This document shows positions 13,699-20,607 of a stretch of DNA of 46,304 bases, piece by piece. This stretch comes from Lachnospiraceae bacterium. Its GTDB lineage: Bacteria > Bacillota > Clostridia > Lachnospirales > Lachnospiraceae. The notes under the pieces are model-generated. The model was given only the letters and a program-made list of their open reading frames with translations, was not told where the DNA came from and did no database searches. The stretch is from positions 1 to 46,304 of the forward strand of contig JAJQFO010000036.1 in the NCBI GenBank assembly GCA_021201095.1. The letters run 5' to 3'. Made by a program: the position numbers and the translations under genes. How positions within the stretch are numbered: position 1 is the first letter of the stretch; the number at the start of each line of letters is the position of its first letter.

Positions 13699-14103
13699 AT
13701 GATCGAGGATTACGACATCAGGATGCGCAATTTCCGGATGATTCTCACTGGAAGGTTTGAGATTACGAGAAACGGAAGGAAAGTGGAAATTCGCAAAGGT
13801 TCAGACGTCTATGCGACTGCAAAGGGTGAATTTCTGCCGAAACAATGGAAAGACGCAGCACTCTCAGTGATTGAACGATGCGGGGAAATGGACATTTTAC
13901 TCGCAATCGAACATCATGTTCGGGAGAACTGCGCATGGCTCCATAAAGAATCAGAGATAGAAGAATATGCTATAGAATGCCAGTGCTGCCGGGCATACCT
14001 GCACTGGCCCGAATGGCGGGAAAATGCAGGAATTGCGCCGGCGCAAAAACCCGAAGAACCCGAGCCTCTTTATGAGGCCGGAGACACCATAATCTGGATG
14101 TGA
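13699..14103 (+). CDS. Hypothetical phage protein
   Basis: A 134-residue protein. Strand-rich start (RMILTGRFEITRNGRKVEIR), a CQCC motif near residue 95 and a C-terminal segment IAPAQKPEEPEP. That segment is coded by a perfect palindrome (14033-14046) and is repeated in the next gene. SD GAGGGAGG. No family recognised. Confidence 0.7.
   Translation: MIEDYDIRMRNFRMILTGRFEITRNGRKVEIRKGSDVYATAKGEFLPKQWKDAALSVIERCGEMDILLAIEHHVRENCAWLHKESEIEEYAIECQCCRAYLHWPEWRENAGIAPAQKPEEPEPLYEAGDTIIWM
14033..14046. promoter_or_regulatory. Palindrome TTGCGCCGGCGCAA inside a gene
   Basis: A perfect 14-bp palindrome, same core as at 1911-1926 and 2282-2297, here within coding sequence (codons for IAPAQ). Another intragenic copy is at 15147-15160. 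Confidence 0.6.
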
Positions 14104-14113
14104 GGAGGATAAG

Positions 14114-15403
14114 ATGGGATACGTACAGATGACAATAGCAGACTGGCTGGAGATGAAAAAGTCGTTGGAGCAGGATCTGGCAGGAGTACAGGAAAGCTTC
14201 GTGCGGATCGGTTTTAAACTCCGCCGGATCGAGGACCAGAAGCTTTACGAGCAGGACGGATACAAGAGCGTAACGGAATTCGCGAAAGCGGAATATGACT
14301 TAAGCCCGTCCACCGTATCGCGGTTCATGGCGATCAACGCGAAATATTCAATTGATGGTTACTCGGACCGGCTCCGCCCGGAGTTTGCCCGCTTGGGGAG
14401 CAGCAAACTTTCAGAAATGCTCTCCCTGCCGGATTCCGACCTGACGATGATCCAGCCGGAAACGCCGCGCGAGAGCATCCGCGAGCTGAAACAGTTCAAC
14501 AAATCAGAGCCGCCGGCGGGAGAAGCAGACGACATCCGGGAGCTGGTCGGGAAATTCTTCAGGGACAACCCGGGAGACGCAAAAAGAGTCCGCGCTGCAG
14601 GCCTGGAGGAAATCCTCGCGGGCGGATCCGTAAAGCGTCTTTCGGAGGAAATCAATCCGGGCGGGAGCAGGAGCTACCGCAAAGGCCTGTATTTTATGAT
14701 GATGTATGAGAACCGGATCTCCATCAAGAAATTCGGAGGGACGGCACAGGACATGTCATGGGAAGAGTTCCTGCGAATCGCGGCGGAAGAATTATTGAAC
14801 GAGCCGGAGAAAGAAGAGACAGAAGAGCTGGAGACAGAGCGGGAGAAAGTTGAGCCGCCGGCGGAGCAGGAGACTGCAGAAGGGAATGCCATCGCTGAGC
14901 AGGAGGAAGAAGAACCAGAAGAACAGGAAGATCCAGAAGAAAGCGACACTGAGGAGCAGACTGTAGAAGAAAACACCAGCGCGGATCAGGAGGAGACTAC
15001 AGAAGAAGATACCGATGTGGAGCAGGCGGGAATTTGTGACACCAGCATTGCAGCGGAGCAGGAGCAGGTCGAAGAAAGCGCCCCATTGGAGCAGGATGAT
15101 AAGACCGAAAATACAACTACTGAGGATGCAGAAACGCAGGGGAAAATTGCGCCGGCGCAAAAATCAGAAGAGCCAGAGCCTGCCCAGGAGGACGAACCTG
15201 AAAGCGAAGAAACCGTCATTGAAAAACCGTTCGGGAGCAGGAAAGATTATCTGGACACTCTATCGATTGAAGACGCGGCAGCATACTTCGCCATGGAATA
15301 CATGCGGCGAAACCTGACAAATAACACATTACGGTCGATACCGGCGGTAAAAGTGTGGCTCGAAGAGCAGGTGGACGGAAATGGGAGGGTCTACTATGAA
15401 TGA
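14114..15403 (+). CDS. Phage DNA-binding-like protein with long acidic region
   Basis: A 429-residue protein. The N-terminal 190 residues are helical with a helix-turn-helix-like segment (DLSPSTVSRFMAIN, about 60-74) and resemble phage proteins that pair ParB-like or RepA-like modules with HTH. Residues about 235-385 are Glu/Gln-rich and low complexity. The last 45 residues (DYLDTLSIEDAAAYFAMEYM) form a separate helical end. SD GAGGAGG. The acidic part carries IAPAQKSEEPEP, shared with the preceding gene. Confidence 0.65.
   Translation: MGYVQMTIADWLEMKKSLEQDLAGVQESFVRIGFKLRRIEDQKLYEQDGYKSVTEFAKAEYDLSPSTVSRFMAINAKYSIDGYSDRLRPEFARLGSSKLSEMLSLPDSDLTMIQPETPRESIRELKQFNKSEPPAGEADDIRELVGKFFRDNPGDAKRVRAAGLEEILAGGSVKRLSEEINPGGSRSYRKGLYFMMMYENRISIKKFGGTAQDMSWEEFLRIAAEELLNEPEKEETEELETEREKVEPPAEQETAEGNAIAEQEEEEPEEQEDPEESDTEEQTVEENTSADQEETTEEDTDVEQAGICDTSIAAEQEQVEESAPLEQDDKTENTTTEDAETQGKIAPAQKSEEPEPAQEDEPESEETVIEKPFGSRKDYLDTLSIEDAAAYFAMEYMRRNLTNNTLRSIPAVKVWLEEQVDGNGRVYYE
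15147..15160. promoter_or_regulatory. Palindrome TTGCGCCGGCGCAA inside a gene, second copy
   Basis: Perfect 14-bp palindrome inside the acidic region of the gene 14114-15403, again coding IAPAQ. Confidence 0.6.
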
Positions 15404-15659
15404 AAAATTTAATAGCATGTTCGGGAACGAATTTGGCGGACAATTCAGCTTTGACCAGGAAACAAAGATGGTAGGCCAAAAAATGGAGATCATACTGAGA
15501 AAAGAAGAATTGACCAGGCTGCTTGATGAAATGTGGGAGATTTACGGGAAAGGGAATATAGCCCAGCTACAGCACTACAAGAAGCAGGTCAGCTATATCA
15601 AAGAGACCGGATGCAAAGTGTTCCGGAATTCTCAGGGAAAACACAAGATTTTAACCTAA
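15396..15659 (+). CDS. Hypothetical phage protein
   Basis: An 87-residue protein starting MNEKFNSMFGNEFGGQF. ATG 15396 follows GGGAGGG; an earlier ATG at 15381 lacks a site. A helical middle (ILRKEELTRLLDEMWEIYG) and basic end. It overlaps the upstream gene by 8 bases. Family not recognised. Confidence 0.7.
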   Translation: MNEKFNSMFGNEFGGQFSFDQETKMVGQKMEIILRKEELTRLLDEMWEIYGKGNIAQLQHYKKQVSYIKETGCKVFRNSQGKHKILT

Positions 15660-15669
15660 GGAGGCACAA

Positions 15670-16338
15670 ATGAAAATTACAGAGCAGTCAGTAACCATCA
15701 TAGACCCGATAGACAAAGACTACATTTACCGCAAATTGGAACTGATCGGCCGGGTCTGCTACAAGAGCGAAGACAAGATCACTGAAGGAAGCGCGGAACA
15801 GTTCATCCGCAGAATCATCAAATCAGGCCACGAGTCAGTTCTGGAGCATCAGAGCATATCTGTGAAATTTATCGTCAGCCGGAGCATAGCAAATCAGATC
15901 GTTCGACACCGGGTAGCCAGCTACAGCCAGGAATCAACAAGGTACTGCGACTACAACTCCGGCAGGCTGGGCGGAGAGATCACAGTAATCAGACCGATCG
16001 ACATCAAGCCGGACACGTTAGAATTCGACACCTGGGAGCAGGCGGCAATGGATGCGGAAAAAGCATATCAGAACCTGCGCTATATCGATGTACCGCCAGA
16101 AGACGCGAGGGAAGTCCTGCCGCATTGCCTGAAAACAGAGCTGGTCATGACCGCGAACATAAGAGAATGGAGACACTTTTTCCGGATGCGGTGCGCGCCG
16201 GCGGCGCACAAACAGACACGGCAGGTGGCGAAGAAATTACTGAAACAATTTTACGGGAAGCTTCCTGTGCTTTTTGAGGATGAATGGGCAGAATTTGTCG
16301 GATGGGAGGGCAAGAATGAAGAAGATGATCAAAAGTGA
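15670..16338 (+). CDS. thyX: Flavin-dependent thymidylate synthase
   Basis: Makes dTMP from dUMP with methylene-tetrahydrofolate, FAD and NADPH. 222 residues, normal for ThyX. The signature RHRxxSxxxxSxR is present as RHRVASYSQESTR (79-91), and the later NIREWRHFFRMRCAPAAHKQ segment fits the FAD/dUMP site. SD AAGGAGG. A phage copy would raise the thymidylate pool for replication. Confidence 0.97.
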   Translation: MKITEQSVTIIDPIDKDYIYRKLELIGRVCYKSEDKITEGSAEQFIRRIIKSGHESVLEHQSISVKFIVSRSIANQIVRHRVASYSQESTRYCDYNSGRLGGEITVIRPIDIKPDTLEFDTWEQAAMDAEKAYQNLRYIDVPPEDAREVLPHCLKTELVMTANIREWRHFFRMRCAPAAHKQTRQVAKKLLKQFYGKLPVLFEDEWAEFVGWEGKNEEDDQK

Positions 16339-16507
16339 TCCAGCCGGGAACTGGCAGCTGGACGGAGTATCCTGGGAAGATCTGAAGGTTGGTGCCATCA
16401 TCAATAAAGAGATGTTCGACAAGCTTTACAGCGCTCTGTGGAAGCTGAAAGATTACGAGGCCAGCGGCCTGACGCCAGACGAAGTGATTGACAGCATGTG
16501 GACATAG
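16316..16507 (+). CDS. Small hypothetical phage protein
   Basis: A 63-residue protein, MKKMIKSDPAGNWQLDG.... ATG 16316 follows GGGAGGG and overlaps the end of thyX by 23 bases. C-terminal pattern LKDYEASGLTPDEVIDSM is common in small phage proteins of this region. Confidence 0.7.
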   Translation: MKKMIKSDPAGNWQLDGVSWEDLKVGAIINKEMFDKLYSALWKLKDYEASGLTPDEVIDSMWT

Positions 16508-16518
16508 GAGGATTGAGA

Positions 16519-16833
16519 ATGCTGATAGCAAGCAAGAATAAAAAACAGATCATCAACGCGGAACATTGCATGGCAATCTTTGCAAACACAGAAAACCATC
16601 GTGTGATTGCTTCGGACCCTCGCGGGAAGAATATGATATTGGATTCTTACGGAACGGAAGAAGAAGTCCTGAAAGCTGTAGAAATACTGGTAAACAGGCT
16701 GAGAACAGCACCGGACAGGGCGGTGATCGTGTACATGCCGACTGACGAAGAAGTAGAAACCGCACTGATCGGACAGCGGGAGCATTACCGCCACCTTGAC
16801 GGAAGGAAAACGAAAGGACACGGAGGGTCATGA
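16519..16833 (+). CDS. Hypothetical phage protein
   Basis: A 104-residue protein, MLIASKNKKQIINAEHCM.... It has a compact alpha/beta look (HRVIASDPRGKNMILDSYG, then a helix EEEVLKAVEILVNRL) and a basic tail. SD AGGAGG. Overlaps the next start by 4 bases. Function unknown. Confidence 0.7.
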   Translation: MLIASKNKKQIINAEHCMAIFANTENHRVIASDPRGKNMILDSYGTEEEVLKAVEILVNRLRTAPDRAVIVYMPTDEEVETALIGQREHYRHLDGRKTKGHGGS

Positions 16834-17156
16834 AATGTCCAAATTGTGGGAAAGAGTTCACTGCGCTGACGGTTATCCAGAAATATTGCTCCACAAAGTG
16901 TGGTTACCAGTACCGAAAAATTCATCCGCCGGAATATCCATCAATTACGTTTGACTGCGCGAACTGCGGAAAGAAAGTTGTTACTGACGGAATCCGGGAC
17001 AAACGATCACGCTTTTGCTGCGCGGAATGTGAAAAGAAATACTGGAAACACCGCCCATGGGACGAGACGAATAAGCGCAGAGATTCAGGGAGCGCGAGGA
17101 TGCAGTTTCACTCAGTCGAAGAATATGCAAGCTGGGAAAGAAGGACGAATACATGA
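16830..17156 (+). CDS. Double zinc-finger protein
   Basis: A 108-residue protein with two zinc-ribbon units: CPNC..CSTKC near the start and CANC..CCAEC in the middle. Basic residues between them suggest DNA or RNA binding. SD GGAGGG. It overlaps the methylase start by 4 bases. Confidence 0.75.
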   Translation: MKCPNCGKEFTALTVIQKYCSTKCGYQYRKIHPPEYPSITFDCANCGKKVVTDGIRDKRSRFCCAECEKKYWKHRPWDETNKRRDSGSARMQFHSVEEYASWERRTNT

Positions 17157-18073
17157 AGCAAAAGAGCATCAAAAATATCCGACAGGAGTTCAAGGACAAT
17201 GGCATATTCTACACGCCTGAAGCACTGGCACTGAAATTGAAATCTTATGTCGATATCGAACCGGAAAGCGTATATGACCCAACGTGTGGAGCCGGGAACC
17301 TGTTGAGGGTATTCCCAGACAGCGTAAAGAAATACGGGCAGGAACTGGATGCAGAACAACTTGTTTTGATAGATATTCCCAATTTTACGGGATATGCCGG
17401 GGACACGTTGGCAGATGATAAATTCGCAGGAATACAATTTGACTGTATCGTGGCAAACCCACCGTTTTCTATCAAATGGAATCCGGACGAACTGAAAGAG
17501 GATCCCCGTTTTTGCGACTGCCCGGCACTTCCACCGCCGTCAAAAGCTGATTGGGCGTTTATGCTACACATCCTGCATCATCTGTCAGATAATGGCGTTG
17601 CGGTCGTTCTGGAATTTCCGGGGATTCTCTACAGAGGACAGAGAGAATACAAAGTGCGGCGGTGGTTCATCGAAAATAACTACGTTGACAGAGTTGTAAA
17701 TATTCCGGGAAATACGTTTGAAGATACTTCAATCAGTACTTGCATTATTGTGCTGAAAAAGAAACGACAGACAACGGATGTTACGTTTGAGGATGGCGAA
17801 CGGAGCGTTTGCGTATCGCAACAAGATATTGCAGATCAGGGATATACGTTGTCGGTCAATACATATTTGCCGGAAGAAGTGGCAAAAGAGGAGATCGACA
17901 TAAACGCACTGAATAAGTCGATTGTCACAACTCTGCTGGAACAGGTGGAAGCAATATTCAGCACCACGGAAAAATTGCAGGAGATATTTGACGATAACTT
18001 TTATCTTGTGGACCTGTGGAAGGGATTAAGAAGCATACTGGAAAAGTATAGACCAAAGGAGATAACCAAATGA
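17153..18073 (+). CDS. N6-adenine DNA methylase (orphan, HsdM-like)
   Basis: A 306-residue protein. It transfers methyl from S-adenosylmethionine to adenine. The SAM motif DPTCGAGNLL (42-51) and catalytic NPPF (102-105) are clear, in the order of gamma-type/HsdM methylases. No restriction subunit or specificity gene lies nearby, so it probably protects phage DNA or regulates. The long type I target-recognition partner is absent. Confidence 0.9.
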   Translation: MKQKSIKNIRQEFKDNGIFYTPEALALKLKSYVDIEPESVYDPTCGAGNLLRVFPDSVKKYGQELDAEQLVLIDIPNFTGYAGDTLADDKFAGIQFDCIVANPPFSIKWNPDELKEDPRFCDCPALPPPSKADWAFMLHILHHLSDNGVAVVLEFPGILYRGQREYKVRRWFIENNYVDRVVNIPGNTFEDTSISTCIIVLKKKRQTTDVTFEDGERSVCVSQQDIADQGYTLSVNTYLPEEVAKEEIDINALNKSIVTTLLEQVEAIFSTTEKLQEIFDDNFYLVDLWKGLRSILEKYRPKEITK

Positions 18074-18270
18074 GCAAATCCCGTTACAGCAAAACCAAAG
18101 CTGCAGGCGCAGCAGTAGGATTAAACAACTGCAACCGTAACATGGGCAAACAGGCACAACAAGAAAAAGGAGGAGTAAGCCATGGTGCATCTGATAGCAT
18201 TTCAGACGGAAAGAGTAGCAATAGATTGCGTCAGACAGACAGGCAAGTCAGCTACATGGAGTGTGATTGA
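18070..18270 (+). CDS. Small basic hypothetical protein (uncertain)
   Basis: A 66-residue frame that starts with an ATGA overlap on the methylase stop. Basic and Ser/Gln-rich with no structure I recognise. Its last third overlaps the better supported small gene at 18182. It may be real only in part or not at all. Confidence 0.35.
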   Translation: MSKSRYSKTKAAGAAVGLNNCNRNMGKQAQQEKGGVSHGASDSISDGKSSNRLRQTDRQVSYMECD

Positions 18271-18295
18271 CGCTTGCAAGGTAAAGGAGGACTAA
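18182..18295 (+). CDS. Very small hypothetical protein
   Basis: A 37-residue frame, MVHLIAFQTERVAID.... A strong SD (AAGGAGGAG) sits before the ATG, and its TAA overlaps the next ATG (TAATG), a sign of translational coupling. Function unknown. Confidence 0.45.
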   Translation: MVHLIAFQTERVAIDCVRQTGKSATWSVIDACKVKED

Positions 18296-18576
18296 TGAGC
18301 AAGGCGATATTGGTACTGGATGAAATGCCAGAAAGCTGTGAAAAGTGTCCACTATTGAGATACGATGTCGTCAGGCATATAGGATGCGCAGTAACAAGCA
18401 ATATTGTGTTACGCAAGGTTGGAGAGAAAAAGCCTAAATGGTGCCCGTTGCGTCCGATGCCAGAGAAACAAGACATATGTGGTACATATCCAAGGGAAGA
18501 CGAGAAAACGCCGTCATACTTTATTGGATGGAATGATGCACTGAGATCGATAGAAGGGAGCGGAAATAATGAATAG
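18295..18576 (+). CDS. Cys-rich phage protein
   Basis: A 93-residue protein, MSKAILVLDEMPESCEKCPL.... Cys residues in CEKC and later WCPLRP fit a small zinc-binding phage protein often found near the replication module. SD AAAGGAGG. Overlaps the next gene by 8 bases. Confidence 0.8.
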   Translation: MSKAILVLDEMPESCEKCPLLRYDVVRHIGCAVTSNIVLRKVGEKKPKWCPLRPMPEKQDICGTYPREDEKTPSYFIGWNDALRSIEGSGNNE

Positions 18577-19000
18577 CTATGCATTGGAATTTCCGAGAGG
18601 AGTACAGGTGGATGTGTTTAACCCACCAGAAGATTTCGAGGAGCAGATCAGGAAATCTTTTGCAGGCTACACGGAAGGCACGAATAAAGACTATACATAC
18701 CAGGACAAGCTGGCCTATATCGATCTGATGCGAATATATGCACACGGCGAACCGGATGGAGAAGAAACGGCCGAAGAGTATATCACGGAGCGGTTCGAAT
18801 ACGAACTGCATGAGAACGGAACCTTTTTAAAAGAATCAGATTTCCGGACAACAGAAGTTTTATCAGATATGTGGGAAAGAGGGCATCTTGATTTGCATGC
18901 CAGCTTTACCGGAGACCACCATATTGACGAAAGGATTCAGCAACTGCTCGTTCGGGCAATAAAGGTGGTGATCAACTATGAAGGAGGCAGCGGAGAATGA
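18569..19000 (+). CDS. Hypothetical phage protein
   Basis: A 143-residue acidic protein, MNSYALEFPRGVQVDV.... Tyr-rich first half and a helix-rich second half. Close overlaps on both sides place it in the same transcript. No family recognised. Confidence 0.7.
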   Translation: MNSYALEFPRGVQVDVFNPPEDFEEQIRKSFAGYTEGTNKDYTYQDKLAYIDLMRIYAHGEPDGEETAEEYITERFEYELHENGTFLKESDFRTTEVLSDMWERGHLDLHASFTGDHHIDERIQQLLVRAIKVVINYEGGSGE

Positions 19001-19188
19001 TAGCAGTAGCAATTATACTATTCACACTGATAGCGTTCCTGAATTACGGTGTAGCCGCCGGGAGTGTGATCCTGGAAAGGATGAGGGAGGACAAAGCGGA
19101 TGACGACAAAGCAGTATCTGTCAAAGATAAGATGGCTGGACATCAGGATGAAGGAAAAAGCGAACGAGTTGAAGAAACTACAGGATAA
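18997..19188 (+). CDS. Small membrane protein
   Basis: A 63-residue protein with one N-terminal membrane helix (IAVAIILFTLIAFLNYGVAAG) and a charged tail. It starts within the upstream stop (ATGA). Its last 89 bases overlap the regulator at 19100 in another frame, so the C-terminal part may be shaped by that gene. Confidence 0.55.
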   Translation: MIAVAIILFTLIAFLNYGVAAGSVILERMREDKADDDKAVSVKDKMAGHQDEGKSERVEETTG

Positions 19189-19513
19189 TGCCATTGGGAT
19201 ACGTGGCATAGATTATTCAGCGGACCGTGTGCAGCACACAGGGATCAATAACAGTATGGCATCCGTGGATGAGTATGTGGATTGGATGAGAGATATCCAG
19301 AAGGAATACAATCGCCTGGCTTATCACAAGCGAAAAATTATACATCAGATCAAGGCAATCGAGGATCCGTTGTATTCGCAGGTATTGTATCTACGATATG
19401 TAAACTATATGCCGTGGGATCGTATTGCAAAAAGGTTAGGGAAAAGCAGCAGCCACATATACAGAATTCACAAAGACGCACTGGAGCAGTTCGAAAACAA
19501 ATTTTTAAAGTGA
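19100..19513 (+). CDS. ArpU/DUF1492-type late transcription regulator
   Basis: A 137-residue protein. The N-terminal coil (RWLDIRMKEKANELKKL) and a C-terminal sigma-70 region-4-like helix-turn-helix (YMPWDRIAKRLGKSSSHIYRIHKDAL) match the DUF1492 type in Firmicutes phages. It is the last gene before the packaging operon, where such factors switch on late genes. The promoter at 19537 is its likely target. Confidence 0.82.
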   Translation: MTTKQYLSKIRWLDIRMKEKANELKKLQDNAIGIRGIDYSADRVQHTGINNSMASVDEYVDWMRDIQKEYNRLAYHKRKIIHQIKAIEDPLYSQVLYLRYVNYMPWDRIAKRLGKSSSHIYRIHKDALEQFENKFLK

Positions 19514-19536
19514 ATAATTTGCTATAAAATCAGCAG

Positions 19537-19565
19537 TTGCAAATGAGAGTCCGATCTGCTACAAT
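19537..19565 (+). promoter_or_regulatory. Candidate late promoter
   Basis: TTGCAA (19537-19542), a 17-base spacer and TACAAT (19560-19565), directly after the late regulator. It would serve the short RNA and, by readthrough, the packaging and structural genes. Confidence 0.6.
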
Positions 19566-19571
19566 ATGCTA

Positions 19572-19655
19572 AGATGCGGAAGCTGTAAGAATACAGCACA
19601 CCAACTTCTCTTTCTCTCATACGCGAAGGCAGACTAAAAGGTCTGCCTTTTGTGT
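19572..19655 (+). ncRNA. Possible small leader RNA
   Basis: About 84 bases between the candidate promoter and the terminator. It contains a small GCTGTA/TACAGC stem and no ORF. It may be a terminated leader that is antiterminated in late growth, or a free small RNA. Not matched to a known family. Confidence 0.35.
19626..19652 (+). terminator. Intrinsic terminator
   Basis: AAGGCAGAC (19626-19634)/GTCTGCCTT (19641-19649) followed by a T-rich stretch. The 140 bases to the HNH gene contain no gene I can support. Confidence 0.75.
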
Positions 19656-19797
19656 TGGATAAAACAGATAACTGACGGGCAGCGCGCACACAGCCAGCGG
19701 TTTCGGGCATTGACCGTTTACTCCTCTTTGGGCGGCACGGATCGCGTGTCGCTGATGGCTGCGGCGGGACTGCTTTAATCTGATATATAGGAGCAGG

Positions 19798-20185
19798 ATG
19801 CGATGGGGTAGAAAAACCACCATATTTAACACCATATGCGCTAAAACAATGGATACCAAAACTGATATCAGCGCACAAAGTATACCGCTTTTACAATACA
19901 CCCGAATGGAAACGCCTGCGAAAACAAGTGCTGGAACTAAACCACTATGAATGCGAAGACTGTAGAAAGAAAACACCAACAAAGATCACAGCAGCAACGA
20001 CTGTGCATCATGATCAGACTGTCGAACGTCATCCAGAGCTCGCGTTGTCTACTGTTTGGATTGATGGGCAGGGGCGGCAACACCAGCAGCTCTTCGCTTT
20101 GTGCGAAGAATGCCACAACAAACGTCACGAGCGATTCGGTTTTGAAAATACAAACGAAGAACCGCTCACGCCTGAGCGGTGGTAA
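19798..20185 (+). CDS. HNH endonuclease, start disturbed by apparent frameshift
   Basis: The clear HNH reading frame gives KVYRFYNTPEWKRLRKQV, then CEDC, VVHHDQ-like VHHDQTVER, and CEECHNKRHE. It is open back to 19784, but that frame has no ATG, GTG or TTG before GTG 19928, which would cut into the domain. The only good start (ATG 19798, SD AGGAG) is in another frame; one base fewer in the GGGG run at 19805-19808 would join them. Such HNH genes next to terminase are needed for cos cleavage in HK97-like phages. It could be damaged, use a non-standard start, or carry a sequence error. Confidence 0.65.
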
Positions 20186-20215
20186 TATAGTACCCCCGGG
20201 TACCCCTATAGGGTA
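20161..20215. other. Inverted repeats before terminase, possible cos region
   Basis: ACCGCTCA/TGAGCGGT with a 4-base loop (20161-20180), then TACCCCCGGGTA (20191-20202) and TACCCCTATAGGGTA (20201-20215). Cohesive ends of HK97-like phages often lie between HNH and terS. Assignment is by position and symmetry only. The rest of the 20186-20319 gap is AT-rich leader. Confidence 0.35.
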
Positions 20216-20319
20216 TTTTGGGAAAGGGGGTTGACAACGGGCAGGGTTTAGGCATTCGGAGATTTTGAAAAATTTTTAAAAATTTGATAGTTTTTCTGAA
20301 AATAAGGAGGCGCGAGCAC

Positions 20320-20607
20320 ATGGCTGCCACAAAAAAGAGCAGAATCAGAGATGATTTAAGACAAAGGATGAAGCAGAAAAATCTCACCTCCGCATTATAT
20401 GAGGCGCAGCTGGAGCAGTACATGGCATATTACGATCAACTCCAGAATCTGAATAAAGTGATTAAAACCACTGACAGTCAGAAAATAAAAATTGAATGTA
20501 TGAAGGAGACCAGACAGATCGAGAAGTCCATGCAGGGAATCCTGAAGTGGATGGGCGTTGATCCTGCGGAGGAGAAGACGGAGGCAGAGGAAAACTATGA
20601 CCTATAG
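20320..20607 (+). CDS. terS: Terminase small subunit
   Basis: A 95-residue basic helical protein (P27-like type): LRQRMKQKNLTSALYEAQLEQYMAYYDQL, then KIKIECMKETRQIEKSM. It recognises the packaging site. ATG 20320 follows AAGGAGG. It overlaps terL by 11 bases. Confidence 0.85.
   Translation: MAATKKSRIRDDLRQRMKQKNLTSALYEAQLEQYMAYYDQLQNLNKVIKTTDSQKIKIECMKETRQIEKSMQGILKWMGVDPAEEKTEAEENYDL

Noticed and set aside
14674-15219. Ser/Cys-rich minus-strand frames opposite the acidic region
   Set aside because: They are complements of a Glu/Gln-rich low-complexity stretch and lack a start signal.
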